Below are positions 31,475-42,482 of a stretch of 64,000 nt of DNA, piece by piece. Position 1 is the first letter of the stretch. The number at the start of each line of letters is the position of its first letter. The DNA lies in NCBI GenBank assembly GCA_965644315.1, contig CBFFRQ010000013.1:372001-436000 (forward strand), written 5' to 3'. The position numbers and the translations under genes are program-made. Source of the stretch: Caecitellus pseudoparvulus (taxonomy: Eukaryota > Bigyra: Bicosoecida). Below the pieces are notes generated by a model, which searched no databases, had not been told where the DNA came from, and saw nothing but the letters and a program-made list of their open reading frames with translations.

Positions 31475-34186
31475 ATGGACGCTCCCTCTGACCCCTTTGC
31501 AAAACTGCGCAGCCTGCGCGCTCGCTTCGCATCGGGGTCGTCGCAGCAGGCAGAGGAAAAGCCCGCACCTGCAGTGGAGTTTCACAATGCCCGCGGGGCG
31601 GCGCTGTTCAGGCGGGCCCAGCAGTTCAGAACTGCACCTGAGCACCTAGAAGCTCGTCCTAGGCAGGATCCTCCTGTCATCCAAAGCCCTGCGGTGTCAA
31701 AGTCCCAGCGTGCGTTTGCTGTGCCCTGCTGGAGTGCAGTCGTTGCGCGGGCGTTTTGCGTTTCACTGGCACCCACTCCCCTGCACCCTACTCGCAGAGT
31801 CCTCTCCATCATCCACACTGAGGGGCAGCGGGCACTTTGTCAGGCACTCCTTCTCCAAGCCCTGGGACGTCGCTCGCCAGCTGGACCTGGAGGCCGACAG
31901 CGACGGCTCAAGCGGCCAGGCCACTCCGATCCAAACCTCTGCCTCAACAACACAGCCCAAACCCAGCCACCTGGCCACGCCCCAGCCACAGGACATGCCC
32001 GCAGTGTCTCCACAGCCCCAGCACTCCATGCCGCGCCCCGCCGCCGCCACAGCACGCGAGGCCAAGGCGGAGGACGACGCCCCCCCTCCCACGCCCGACC
32101 TCACGCTGGCTGAGCTTGAGGCCCAGGTGGCCGCCGCCACGTCAGAGGTGGCCCACCTGCGCGGGGAGGTGGGCGCCGCCAAGCGCCACGTCCTGGACAC
32201 CCACGCCGCCGCCGTGGCCTCGCTGTCCGCCCACCAGGACCGCCTGGCCCACCGCCGCGCCGCGCTCAAAACCTACCACGCCGGCCGCTTGCAGCAGCTG
32301 GCGGACCTGGCGCGCAGCCTGCACAGCCAAGAACAGCAGCTGCTGGGGCGGGCCGTGTTCACGGCTGCCGCAGTGGCCCAGGCGGCGGCGGCCCCCGAAC
32401 CGGCAGCGGTGCAGGCTGGGCTGCCGGCGGTGCAGGATGCACTCACGACCTCAGGTCGCGTCTCGGCACCAGGCCTCACGCCCCGTCCCCAGTCCGCCCA
32501 GCGCGGGGGGGGGCTCGGTTCCCATGCGCCGTGGACATCCCCTGAGGGGGGCGGCGACGGTGACTCCGTGCATGCTGCGTTGCAGGCCGCCCAGGACAGC
32601 GGCATGCCCCCACCCCCCCCGGGCCTGGCAGCGGGGGCTGCCTCAGGGGTGGGCCGCGGCGGCTTCACGCACCGCGGCAGCACCCCCCCCACATCCCCCC
32701 GCCCCGCCTCCCCCACATCACCCCCGCATCACCTCCAAGGCGCCCTGGACTCCCTCCTCGCCGCGTTGACGAGCCAGGTGGACCAGCTGGCCAGTGTGGA
32801 GGCGGCGCCCTCCTCCCCCGCCTCAGTGGGGGGCCCAGCAACCAGCCCACAGCAGGCGCCTCCAGGGCGGGAAAGCACAGGGAGGGGTGGGCCCACCGCC
32901 CCAGCCGCCGGGGGGGGCGGGGTCCGGGGCGGACATGCCGCCTTCACCCCCTCCATCCCCACTGTGGCAGGGCTCACGGCACGGGTGGATGAGGAGCAGG
33001 GCCCCCCCCCTGGCCTGCCGCCCCCCGCGAGTGTGGGCCCACCCCTCCGCACCATCCGCTTGCCCCCCAGCTCCAGTGCAACCCCACAGCCCTCCTCCGC
33101 TGCGCCCCCCCCCTCCCTGCACATCCCCCCCCGCAGGGGAGCTGGTGCCACGGGCGTACCCGCCGCCTCAGCACCCGCTCAGCCACAGCCACAGCCTCAG
33201 CCACAGCCTCAGCCACAGCCACAGCCCCAGCCACAGCCACAAGAGAAGGAGGAAGAAGAGGCAGCCCCCGCCCGCCCCCCTCCCCCAGCCCCTCTTCGTG
33301 CCTGCTTCGTGGAGCTACCACCCCCGGCCGGACCCGCACCCCCGCACCCCAGCCCATGCCCACACACGCCCCCCCAGCCAGGGAGTCCCCCCCCCACACG
33401 ACACCCTCCTCCGCCCCTGCCCCCCCCCCAGCACCAGCATCGGGCCGCAGTGGGCATGGCACCAGCACTGCCCAACACTCGCCCCCACGTGAGCAAGGGG
33501 GCGTGACCAGAGTGCACCGGCGGCGGCGTGAGCCCCGGGAGCCGGGAGCCGGCGGGCGAGTCCGCCAAACCTCCCCCATGTCCACTGCAGCGGCGGTGGA
33601 GGCGTCTCGCCGCCGGGTGGCTGCCAAGCGGGCGGCGGAGGCGGGGACCCCCCCCTCACACCCCATCCCCGTCACCATGGACATGGCCCTGACCTCCACA
33701 GGGCGGGCCGCCATGGGGGGGGTGGCGCCACCCCTGGGCCCACCTGCCCGCCCGCCTGCCCCAGGCGCCTTTGTGGACAAAATGACGAACTACAAGCGGG
33801 CCGTGGCAAGAGACCCCGCGGAGCCTGACAACTCCTACTCCCAGCGCCTGCGCACCAGCCCACGACGGTACCAGCAGCAGGCGCCACGGTCCAGTGGTGG
33901 GGGGGGTGAGGGGGGGGGGCACAGCACTGCAGCCTGGATGAGCCGCACCACGGACGGGGCGCCGGCGAGTGTCCCCAGCTCCGTCGTGGACAGCACCTTC
34001 ACGGTGGGGGACCTGGGCGCCCACAGCACTGTGCGCGCCGCACGACCTCGACGAGTCAAGGGCTCCCCTCGCAAGCTGGGCCATGGGCCCACGGGCGGCA
34101 AGCCTGGCAGCACGACGGGCAGTCTTGTGCCGCAGCCGGCCAAGGCGGCCAGCAAGGCACGCCAGCCGAAGGCAATGCATCGCTAG
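31475..34186 (+). CDS. Low-complexity coiled-coil protein with probable frame break
   Basis: Unrecognised. Exon 1 is 31475-31709 (MDAPSDPFAKLRSLRARF...), followed by an 88-nt intron (GTGCGT...TCGCAG) and exon 2 from 31798. Residues coded at 32100-32340 form a helical coiled coil (TLAELEAQVAAATSEVAHL). The rest is Pro/Ala/Ser-rich. Near 33300-33430 the open frame shifts by -1, and the downstream frame stays open to a TAG at 34186. The shift could be a missing base in one of several C runs, or a 134-nt intron (33298-33431, GTGCCT...CCCCAG) that also restores phase. The product is roughly 830-875 aa. AATGCAT overlaps the last codons. A ciliary or cytoskeletal role is only a guess from composition and neighbours. 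Confidence 0.5.
33180..33240. repeat. CAGCC(A/T/C) hexanucleotide repeat
   Basis: About ten tandem hexamers, CAGCCA alternating with CAGCCT and CAGCCC, coding for a Pro-Gln run in the coiled-coil protein. Confidence 0.85.
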
Positions 34187-34344
34187 AGTGTTAAGGTAAG
34201 GGTCATGCTGTGCGCATCCCGGTAGTCTGTGTTTAGCACCCAGTTTGGGCTTTGGACGGTGCGCAAGGTGAAAAGAACGCGCTTCAGCATTCTATCGCAA
34301 AACATGAGTAATATGTATTTAAAATTCAGCCACAACGTTATCAT

Positions 34345-34416
34345 ACCGCTATGGTGCAATGGCTAGCACGGGTCGCTTTCACCGACCAAATCCGGGTTCA
34401 ATTCCCGGTAGCGGTG
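34345..34416 (+). tRNA. tRNA-Glu (TTC)
   Basis: 72 nt. The acceptor stem pairs ACCGCTA with TAGCGGT; the anticodon stem GGTCG/CGACC encloses loop CTTTCAC with anticodon TTC. The T arm CCGGG-TTCAATT-CCCGG is canonical. A T6 run at 34423-34428 is a Pol III terminator. No intron and no encoded CCA. Confidence 0.95.
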
Positions 34417-34524
34417 AACCTCTTTTTTCGTCACAGGCCCCCCACGCAAAGCACAAATTTCAGCAGTGTGACTCAAAAACTACACTGACCAGGTAAAGAC
34501 AATCACACGTGCTGCATTCGGGTG

Positions 34525-36802
34525 CTAGTCCTTGCCTTCCGCCTCCAGTGCTGCACCAAAGTCGCGCACCAAGCGCACGCCAGCCTTGTTGCGCTCAGGC
34601 TTCGCCGGACGCTCACCAGCAAGCATGGGCAAGCGCCCCCCCGTGGCAGGGGGCGATGCGAACCGCTCCAAGTCTGCGCGAGTGGGCGCCTCCCGCACCG
34701 CCTCGAGCGTGGCGTTGGCCTCGGCGCCTGAGCCAGCCGTGGCAAAGACACGGGCACGCTCCCGGTCCCACGCACGCCCCTCCTTCTCCATGCGGGCCAA
34801 GTAGTCCTTGGCACTATACTCAATGTAGGCTTTGTGCACCTTGTAGGCGACAGATGCGTCCACGAGGCTGCCTGGCGGAGCTGTCCAGTCCGGGATGTCG
34901 CGGCGACAGAGCGCCGCCCAGAAATTCCCTGCCCGCCGCCCGCCCAGCAAGTACTCCCTGAACTGCTTGGCAGTGCCACACATCCTGCTGATGGTGGCCG
35001 CTTCTGCGTACGACAGGATCTCCTTCAGCAGGAACGCTGGCAGCAGTTTCACCATCTCCAGTGTCGGGTCCAGCCCATCCAGGATAGGGAATCGTGCCGC
35101 CAACTGCGCCCGCTCCGCCGCCGTCGCGACGCGGGTGGGCAGGATGTCCGATGCGAAGCGACTCAGCCGCGCGATGATGGCCTTCAGCTTGTGTGTCGTG
35201 TGCGCCTGCTCCGCCAGCTGCCCCTGCACCGCCGCCAGCTCCGCCCGGATGGCAGCGGTGGACTTTTCGATGTTGGGGCGGGGTTTGTTCTTGATTTGCG
35301 CCGCCGCGTCGCCGTAGCGGAGGGAGGACAGCGTCTCGCGGTAGCTGCTGGCGTGGGGGGACGCGTTCACGACCAGGTGGGTGCACTGCGAAGAAGGAGG
35401 GGTGTGCAGGGGGGGTGCCGGGCAGTGCTCGCGCCTCCCACGCCAGGCGGCCAGGAGTGCCGGGGCCAGGCGTGGACACGCACCGTGTTGCCTCCGAAAG
35501 AGGACCGCAGGAGGGAGGTGAGCTTGGAGGCGCGGTAGGGGATGTGCTGGCGCGCGCCGGCGCCGCGGCGTTTCTTGGCCTCAGCCAGTGCTCGGATGAC
35601 GGCGGCCAGGCTGAGCAGGGACTGGTTGATGAGGCGTGCCTCCTTCTGGCGGGCCTCGTTGGCACCAGTCTGGTCGAAGCGCTCGCTGCCTGCCAGGTCC
35701 ACCATGTTCAGCACAGACGCTGGGAGGGGGGGGAGGGGGGGTGCGGAGGGGGGTGCTCGCGGGTGCGGGCGTCGCCGCGACACGCACTCTGCACCGTGAC
35801 CCGCCGCTGGCGCCGGTCCTCAATGCACAGCATGAACTGCACGATGGCGTGGGAGCGAGAGGAGCGCTGGTTCGCGCCGGTTGCCGCCGTTGCCCGGTTG
35901 GTGTTGCCTAGGCGCAGCACCTCCACGAAGTCCTCCAGACTGCCCACCGTCACCTCCGTCGCGTTGGTGGTGCAGAAGTCCCCGAAATCCCGTAGCTGTA
36001 GACGGGGGCGGGTAGGCAGCAGCAGGTCCATGACGTTTTCCATGTACACTTCCACAAAGGCCACCTTCACGGTGGGGATGACGCCGGGCGGGCACAGAGA
36101 CAGCGCAGTGAAGATGTCCGACACCAGGCGTGGGATGATGCCCATGTGGGTGGGGGATAGCATGTCGGGCTGGTCCAGGGCAGGTGCCCCGGGATGGCGC
36201 AGCGGCGGCCCGAACATGGTGTGCGTCTTGCCGCTGGCAGTCTGCCCGTAGCACATGATGCAGGCGTTGATGCCAGACAGCACCGTATCCACCAGGGGCT
36301 GCCCTGCCGCCGCGTACACGTCGGACTGCGCCACCTGCCCCGGGAACACGTGCTGGAAGGCGAACCCCGTGGCGGTGCCGGCGGTAGGGTGTTGCAGCGT
36401 CACGCCCCGCCCGGACGTGTCGTACTGCACGATGTCGCCGCCACCCTGCGCCACCTCGTCCCCCGTCATGGGGCGGAATCGCACGAACACCTGGATGGCC
36501 TTCTTCTTCGCGCCCGGGCTGCTGTGGCTCGTGGCTGCTGCGGGGGCAGGGGCGGGGGGGGTGTGTGTGGGCTGCCACGCTGCGAGCAGGGGCAGTGCAG
36601 CAGGCGTGGCCTAGGCTGCACGCACCACTGGCGGCCTGGGAAGGGGCAAGGCAGGGGCAGGGTCTGTGGCCTGTGTGTGTGGCGGGGGCGCTGGTAGCGC
36701 ACGCACGACTGATGCTGGCCGGGCGTCTTCACCCTCCTTGCCGCCCCAGTGGTCGCCGGCAGCCGGCACAGCGGCACCGCCCAGAGCCTCTGCTGCTGCC
36801 AT
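34525..36802 (-). CDS. Kinesin motor protein with F-box-like C-terminus
   Basis: N-terminal kinesin motor, 650 aa in total. Exons: 36802-36707, a probable 10-nt micro-exon 36635-36626, 36537-35788, 35719-35484 and 35385-34525. Motor motifs: VFVRFRPM, P-loop GQTASGKT, switch I NQRSSRSH, switch II DLAGSE and the late motif [11 protein letters not shown]. After a short coiled coil (residues [16 protein letters not shown]), the tail contains [18 protein letters not shown] ... [10 protein letters not shown] ... [11 protein letters not shown], which fits the F-box pattern (LPxExxxxILSYL ... CKxFR ... WxxL). F-boxes bind SKP1 to recruit SCF ubiquitin ligase, so this motor may carry a ubiquitination module. 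The kinesin family is not clear to me. Confidence 0.85.
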
Positions 36803-37022
36803 TCTGCTCTCAGCGTGGTGCACAGGGTGTGCACTGTTCGTGGACACGTGTGGGGGAGCAGTGCAGTGCCGGGTTCCAGCGCCAGGGCCGCTGCCACGCT
36901 CGGCGTGGTGGGCGGCAGAAACCGACCCTGCGGCACGCTGCGTGCGACTGCACAGTTGTGCGGCGAGCCGGGAACAGTGCACACACGGAGCAGGATGCAT
37001 TCCTTGCCGCGATGTTTTGCGC

Positions 37023-39056
37023 CTATGACAGCAGTGACATGTCGTAGGGCTCCACGGGCAGGTCCTGTGCCAGCCAGGGGTGTTTGAGGGCCTCCGCCGC
37101 CGTGGGCCGCCGGGCCGGGTCCGGCTGCAGGAGCAGGTTCAGGAAGTCCACGAAGCCGGCGTCCGCTGCCGCCTCGGGGCCCAGCATGTCGTCCAGGGCC
37201 ACAGGGGCGCCCTGCAGCACGTCCACGCCCGTGCCGTCCTCGGTGAGCTGGAACACCTGCCCGTCAAAGGTGAGGTATTTCCGCACCTCGCTGCCCTTCA
37301 GCGTCATGTGGTCGGGGAAGGGCCCGTACAGGGACAGGATGCGCGCCAGCATGTTCTGCACGTGGTCGTTCACGAACAGCACCTGGCCCGTCAGCAGCTC
37401 CGGCAGGATGGCGCCCAGGCTCCACACGTCGATTTTGAAGTCATAGGGCAGGCCCAGGATGACTTCCGGCGCGCGGTAGGAGCGGGACTGGATGTAGCTG
37501 GTGAGGGAGTCGGTGATGAAGCAGGAGGAGCCGAAGTCGATGACCTTCACCTCGCAGCGGGAGAAGGACGACACCAGGATGTTCTCCGGCTTCAAGTCGC
37601 AGTGCACGATGCCGTGCGCGTGCACGAAGGCCAGTGCCTGCAGCACCTGCTTCGCGATGCGCTGCACACGGGGCAGCGTGTAGTACGTCGGCGCAGCCGC
37701 CGCCTCCAGGGCCTCCTGCAGGTCGTACAAGTTGTCTTTCAACAGCTCTGTCACGATGAACAGGTGCTCCTTGTAGTAGAAGTACTCCTTGAGGCGCAGC
37801 ACGCGTGCGGCGTCGGCGTCGCCGGCCAGGTTCAAATACCGCAGCAGCTTGACTTCGTCCAGGGACTGGTCCAGATAGTCCTTGTTGTTCTTGACCACCT
37901 TCAGACACACCTGCTCCCCTGACACCATGTCTTCACAGGACAGTGCCGAGGAGAAGGCGGCACTGCCGACGTGCTCCAGCACTCGGTAGCGCCCCGCAAT
38001 TACCGCACCCGGCTGCGCGTCGAAGTCCTTGGCGTCCGCGAAGCCCGTCTTGCTCGTCTCGTACACACACCGCAGCGCCATGGCTGCGAACTTGGCCGGC
38101 TCGCCGTCCTCATTAAACGCCGCGTCAGGTTCATCAGCTGTGAGCCAGGCTGCGCGCCACCCCGCCTCGGCCGCCGCCTGCGCCTGGGCGGCAGGGGACG
38201 CGCCCGCCGCACCCGCTGCCTGTGTAGAGGGCGGCGCCTGGGACAGGCCCTGTAGGAGGTCGGTGGGGTCCGCTGGGCGAGCTGCCCACACCGCCCCCGC
38301 CGCCGCGGGGTCCACGCCCTGCGCCTCCTCCTTCAGCGCCAGCATCTGCGCCTTGTGATCCTGCAGCTCAGCGCCGCGCTCCATGTCGCTGAAGAACTCC
38401 TCTGCGGGGCGCCAGGAGATGAGGAAGGGCACTAGTTCCCCCGCCTGGCTCCCCACATCCCAGCCCTCAGGCAGGGTGGTGGGCAGTTCTGCGCCGTGGG
38501 GCAGGGCCAGTAGGGGTGCTGGGGTGGGGCGAGGTGGCGCCACCACTGCCCCATCCAGGTCCACCGCCGGCGGGGCGGCGGCAGTGTCGGCGGAGGCAGC
38601 GCCGGTCGCTGCGACGTGGCTGGGCGGCGGCGGCTGCGCCGCCAGCTGTGCCATGGCCTGCACCGTGTCAGGAGGCAGGAGGGAAGCCAGAGCAGCGTTG
38701 GAGGCGGCCGCCGCCAGGCTGGGCGCGCCCGCAAGCTGCGGTGCCAGCAGCACTTCCTGCAACGCCAGCAGGGCGTCGGCTGGCAACGCCGGTGCCGCGG
38801 GCGGCGCTACGGGTGGCGCCACGGCCTCCTTTGCAGGCGCAGACGCAGCATCTTGTGCTGCATCAACGGGTGCGTGACCTTCCGCGGTGCGCTCGGCAGG
38901 GGCGGCGGCGGTGGGCGGCGGCGGCGGCGCAGTGCCGCCTGCGCCTCGCGTCAGCGTGTCAATGCGGCTCACACCAGCCTGCAGGTCAGCCAGGCTGGAG
39001 TTCAGCTCCGCCAGCGTCGCCAGCACGATGTCACTCATGCTTTGTGTGGAAGCCAT
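37023..39056 (-). CDS. DYRK-family protein kinase, plant-type (DYRKP-like)
   Basis: Single exon, 677 aa. A 380-residue Ala/Pro-rich N-terminal region precedes the kinase domain. The kinase reads GRYRVLEHVGSAAFSSAL (Gly-loop), CLKVVKNNKDYLDQSLDE (catalytic Lys), HCDLKPENIL, DFGSS and YIQSRSYRAPEVILG (activation-loop Tyr). Both HCDLKPEN and the activation-loop YIQSRSYRAPE are DYRK hallmarks. The spacing SGEQVCLKVVKN and FDQ/LDQSLDE-type helix C resemble the plant-type DYRKP group. DYRKs autophosphorylate the loop Tyr and then phosphorylate Ser/Thr substrates. The start at 39056 (MASTQSMSD) is the first ATG close to conserved sequence. Divergent from the Aurora kinase gene 370 bp away. Confidence 0.9.
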   Translation of the reverse strand: MASTQSMSDIVLATLAELNSSLADLQAGVSRIDTLTRGAGGTAPPPPPTAAAPAERTAEGHAPVDAAQDAASAPAKEAVAPPVAPPAAPALPADALLALQEVLLAPQLAGAPSLAAAASNAALASLLPPDTVQAMAQLAAQPPPPSHVAATGAASADTAAAPPAVDLDGAVVAPPRPTPAPLLALPHGAELPTTLPEGWDVGSQAGELVPFLISWRPAEEFFSDMERGAELQDHKAQMLALKEEAQGVDPAAAGAVWAARPADPTDLLQGLSQAPPSTQAAGAAGASPAAQAQAAAEAGWRAAWLTADEPDAAFNEDGEPAKFAAMALRCVYETSKTGFADAKDFDAQPGAVIAGRYRVLEHVGSAAFSSALSCEDMVSGEQVCLKVVKNNKDYLDQSLDEVKLLRYLNLAGDADAARVLRLKEYFYYKEHLFIVTELLKDNLYDLQEALEAAAAPTYYTLPRVQRIAKQVLQALAFVHAHGIVHCDLKPENILVSSFSRCEVKVIDFGSSCFITDSLTSYIQSRSYRAPEVILGLPYDFKIDVWSLGAILPELLTGQVLFVNDHVQNMLARILSLYGPFPDHMTLKGSEVRKYLTFDGQVFQLTEDGTGVDVLQGAPVALDDMLGPEAAADAGFVDFLNLLLQPDPARRPTAAEALKHPWLAQDLPVEPYDMSLLS

Positions 39057-39426
39057 GGTGTCACCTCTGTGCTCAGGCGTGCGTGCGCCGGGGTGGGCGG
39101 GCCGACCACGGTGCAGTGGAAGTGCTGCCGTTGTGCAGGCGTAGTGCCGCACAATGCCTCCCACTCGCAGGGCGCGCTGCGAGCCGCAGGCGGTGGGGAA
39201 ACGGGTAGGACGTCGTGCAGTTGTAGGTGCTGGGCATGTGTTGTGCGCGGCGTGGCCTGCACAGCCAGTGCACCCCCCCCCCTGCGCAAATGTGGCGTGG
39301 CCATCCATGCTGCTGGTGTGTGCCGGGTGGCCCGGCGCCACCTGTCACGCGCCCCCCGCCGCCAAACCAACCCCACCCGCGACATGCAGACGCCCACACC
39401 CCTCCCCCCGGCACACACAGGACACC
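39057..39426. other. Divergent kinase-kinase promoter region, 370 bp
   Basis: Separates the ATGs of the DYRK-type and Aurora-type kinases, which point away from each other. A shared bidirectional promoter is likely. No specific element recognised. Confidence 0.5.
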
Positions 39427-41123
39427 ATGCAGTCCAGTACTGCACGGCGGGCGCCGGCGCGGAGGGCAGGCCCCGCCCGGGCCGCTGCCCCTCTCCGCCA
39501 GACACAGCCTGACGGGAAGGGTTTGAAGCTGGCTGACTTTGAAATCGGCTCAGCCCTCGGGCAGGGCCGCTTCGGTCGGGTGTATGCAGCAAAGTACCGC
39601 CCGACAGGCGTCAAGGTGGCCCTGAAGGTGCTGTTCAAGAAGCCCCTGAAGGAGGCGGGCTGCGTGCACCAGCTGCGCCGGGAAGTGGAGGTGCAGTCCA
39701 GGCTGCAACACCCCAACATCTTGCGTCTCTTTGGCACGTTCCACGACGCCACCAAAGTGTACCTTGTGCTGGAGTTCGCGGACGGCGGGGAGGTCTTCAA
39801 GCGCCTGGAGCGGGACGGCACGTTCGCCGAGGGCAGGGTGAGTTGTGCGCCGCCGATTTCCGCACTCGGCGCTGACACGCGGAGGCACACACACCCCGCC
39901 TCACCGCCCAGGCCGCCAAGCACGTCACAGCAGTGGTGTCTGCTCTCAAGTACATGCACGATAGAGGGGTATTCCACCGGGACTTGAAGGTACGTCAGCC
40001 ACCAGGGGCGCAAGAACCCCTCAGCGTGCCGTTAGCACCGCGCCACGCCTGACGCCCTCCCCCCCCCTCACAGCCTGAGAACCTGCTGTACGCGGCAGGG
40101 GACCGCATCATGGTGTCAGACTTTGGCTGGACAGTGCACGCGCCCACCGAGGCCGACGCCCGCCGCAAAACAGTGTGCGGCACGCCGGCCTACCTGCCGC
40201 CCGAGATGCTGCTGGGGCAGCGGCACTCCTCTGGCGCAGACGTCTGGGCCCTGGGCATTCTCGCCTTCGAGTTGCTCTTCGGCTTCACACCCTTTGACCC
40301 GCAGCACGCGCCGGAGGTGCCCGAGACCGCCCCTGCCCCGGCAGGCCCCACCGTCGCCCTGCCCGCTGACAACGCCGAGACAGCCAGCCTGTACACGCGC
40401 ATCGTGGGGGGGGCCTTCGCCTTCCCGGACACCCCCCCCGTGTCCCAGCACGCCAAGGACTTCATCTCCGCCCTCCTGGTGGTGGACCCCGCCCGGCGTC
40501 CGGACATGGCCACCGTGGCGCAGCATGCCTGGATCCGGGCTCTGGTGGACCCCGCCGCCACTCGGGCGCCGGTGTCCCCTGGTGCCGCCCTGGACAGGGC
40601 AGGCTCAGGGGTGGCTCTGCCCTCCCCCACCGCCCTGGCGGCGGGGTCCACCCGCAGTCGTGGGGCCCTGCGCGCGGCACGCCTGGCCGCAGCTGCGGAG
40701 GGTGGGCCCACCTCCCCGCCGCCGCCCCCAACCCTCGGCAGCCCTGGGCCCAGCAGGGCGGCGTCCGTGGCGCCACCCACCCTCCCCAGCTACGCCACTG
40801 GCTCCCGCTCCACAGGCGGTGGCTCCAGTGTCGGCTCCTCCACGGGGGCAGGTGTATCGTTCAGTCGCCGCTTCGGGGGGGCACGCCGGGTCGCGGCGAC
40901 GCCCACCCCCTCCACCGCCTCCGAGCAGCCCTCACGAAGGGAGCCCGCGCCGGCGCTGCGAGAGGCACGGCCGTCGGCGTCCAATGTCGCTGCGGGGCGC
41001 CCCCCCCTGACTCCTGGCAAGCGCCAGCCACAGTCCTCTGGGCCCACCCGTGGGCCCACTGCCGGGCACAGTGTCGGCAGCGCTGACTCCTCCCCCGAGG
41101 GCTGGCGACGGTACCTGATGTGA
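39427..41123 (+). CDS. Aurora-family Ser/Thr kinase with long C-terminal tail
   Basis: Three exons (39427-39837, 39912-39989 and 40074-41123), 512 aa. Motifs: LKLADFEIGSALGQGRFGRVY, VALKVL (catalytic Lys), HRDLK/PENLL split by an intron, SDFGWTVHAP and RRKTVCGTPAYLPPEM. The DFGW and R-x-T-x-C-G-T activation loop place it in the Aurora family, mitotic and ciliary-disassembly kinases. Unusual: about 200 residues of Ser/Pro/Ala-rich tail after the kinase domain, whereas typical Auroras end soon after it. Between subdomain X helices there is a Pro/Ala-rich insertion (APEVPETAPAPAG). Confidence 0.92.
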
Positions 41124-41126
41124 CGG

Positions 41127-41134
41127 AATGCATT
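41127..41134. promoter_or_regulatory. Candidate shared 3'-end signal AATGCATT
   Basis: AATGCATT, 3 nt after the Aurora-kinase stop and 36 nt past the convergent ETFB stop. Inferred 3'-end processing element. Confidence 0.45.
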
Positions 41135-41170
41135 GCGCCGCTGGTGGCGCTGTGTGTGGGGGGGTGTGGC

Positions 41171-42225
41171 TCACAAGACACCCGCCTCCCCCTTCAGCTT
41201 GGCGATGAGCTCATCCACATCGGCCACCTTGCCGCCGCCCTGGCGCACGGGGGGGTCAGCCACCTCCACCACCGCCAGGCGCGGCTCCACGTCCACACCC
41301 ATGTCTGCGAGGGCCTTGGTGTCGATCTTCTTCTTCTTGGCCTTCATGATGTTGGGCAGGGTTGCGTAGCGAGGCTGGTTCAGGCGCAGGTCCGCGGTCA
41401 CCACTGCCGGCAGGGGCGCGGAGAGCGTCTGCAGGCCGCCGTCGATCTCGCGCACCACCTGCACGCTGGCCTTGTCGTCCGCCACGGTGACTTCGTTGGC
41501 GAAGGTGGCCTGGGGCCAGTCCAGCAGGCCTGCCAACATCTGCCCCGTCTGGTTGCTGTCGTCGTCAATGGCCTGCTTGCCCAGCACCACCATGCCGGGC
41601 TGCTCCTGCTCCACCAGGGCCGCGAGGACCTTGGCCACGGCCAGAGGCTGCACCTCCTGGTCGGTGCGGGCGTCGGTGGTGATGTGCACACCTGCGGAGG
41701 GGGTGCAGGGCGGGCGGGTGCAGGCACTGCGTGTGCCAGCGCCAGGCTGCAAACGCGGCCAGCGCACCTCGGTCAGCACCCATGGCAAGGGCGGTGCGGA
41801 TGGTCTCCTGGGCCTGCTTGGGGCCGATGGACACGGCGATCACCTGTGTAGCAAGCCAGGCACCAGTGTGGTGGTGTGCAAGGCAGCGCCGGCGCAGGCG
41901 GAAATATGCGAAGTGCACTGCCGTAACACAGTCCTGCTGGGCAGTGGGACACGTCACGCACCTCGTCGGCAATCTTCTTCTCCTTCATGCGCACAGCCTC
42001 CTCCACGGCGATCTCGCAGAATGGGTTCATGCTCATCTTCACGCTGGCAGTCTCCACAGCTGCACAGGACGAAGTTTGCAATGCCATGCGGGTGAGCCGG
42101 CGTGCTGGGCAGCACGCAGCGCCGCCTCAACCAGGCGCCCTGCAGCGCTCACCTGACTTGTCAGCCTTGATGCGGATCTTCACTGCATAGTCCACCACTC
42201 GCTTGACGCCGACCAGCACCTTCAT
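41171..42225 (-). CDS. ETFB: Electron transfer flavoprotein subunit beta
   Basis: Mitochondrial matrix ETF beta subunit; with ETFA it carries electrons from acyl-CoA dehydrogenases to ETF:quinone oxidoreductase. Four exons: 42225-42153, 42059-41962, 41843-41768 and 41691-41171. The sum is exactly 255 aa, the length of human ETFB. Seen: [18 protein letters not shown] at the start, [12 protein letters not shown], the family signature [10 protein letters not shown] followed by VHITTDA, and the nucleotide-binding [15 protein letters not shown]. No cleavable presequence is needed in this family. Strong, unambiguous assignment. Confidence 0.96.
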
Positions 42226-42482
42226 CTTGGCTGGTGTCCTACCTGGGGTTGGAACCTGGGTCTCGGCACACGAGCGCAGTGGCCGTCGACTGCTGAGACG
42301 TGGAAACGCGGGGTCTAGGGCAGTGATCGCAATGCAAGCACACTAGCATGCACAAGACGTGTGAGATGTCTGCCTTTTCGAATGTGCCGCCAGCGGGGTT
42401 GGGGGCAGGTAACAATCCGTGAGAGTCTAACAGTCACATTGCTTGCATGGATATAAGTGCAAAATATTCCTGTCACGTATCC

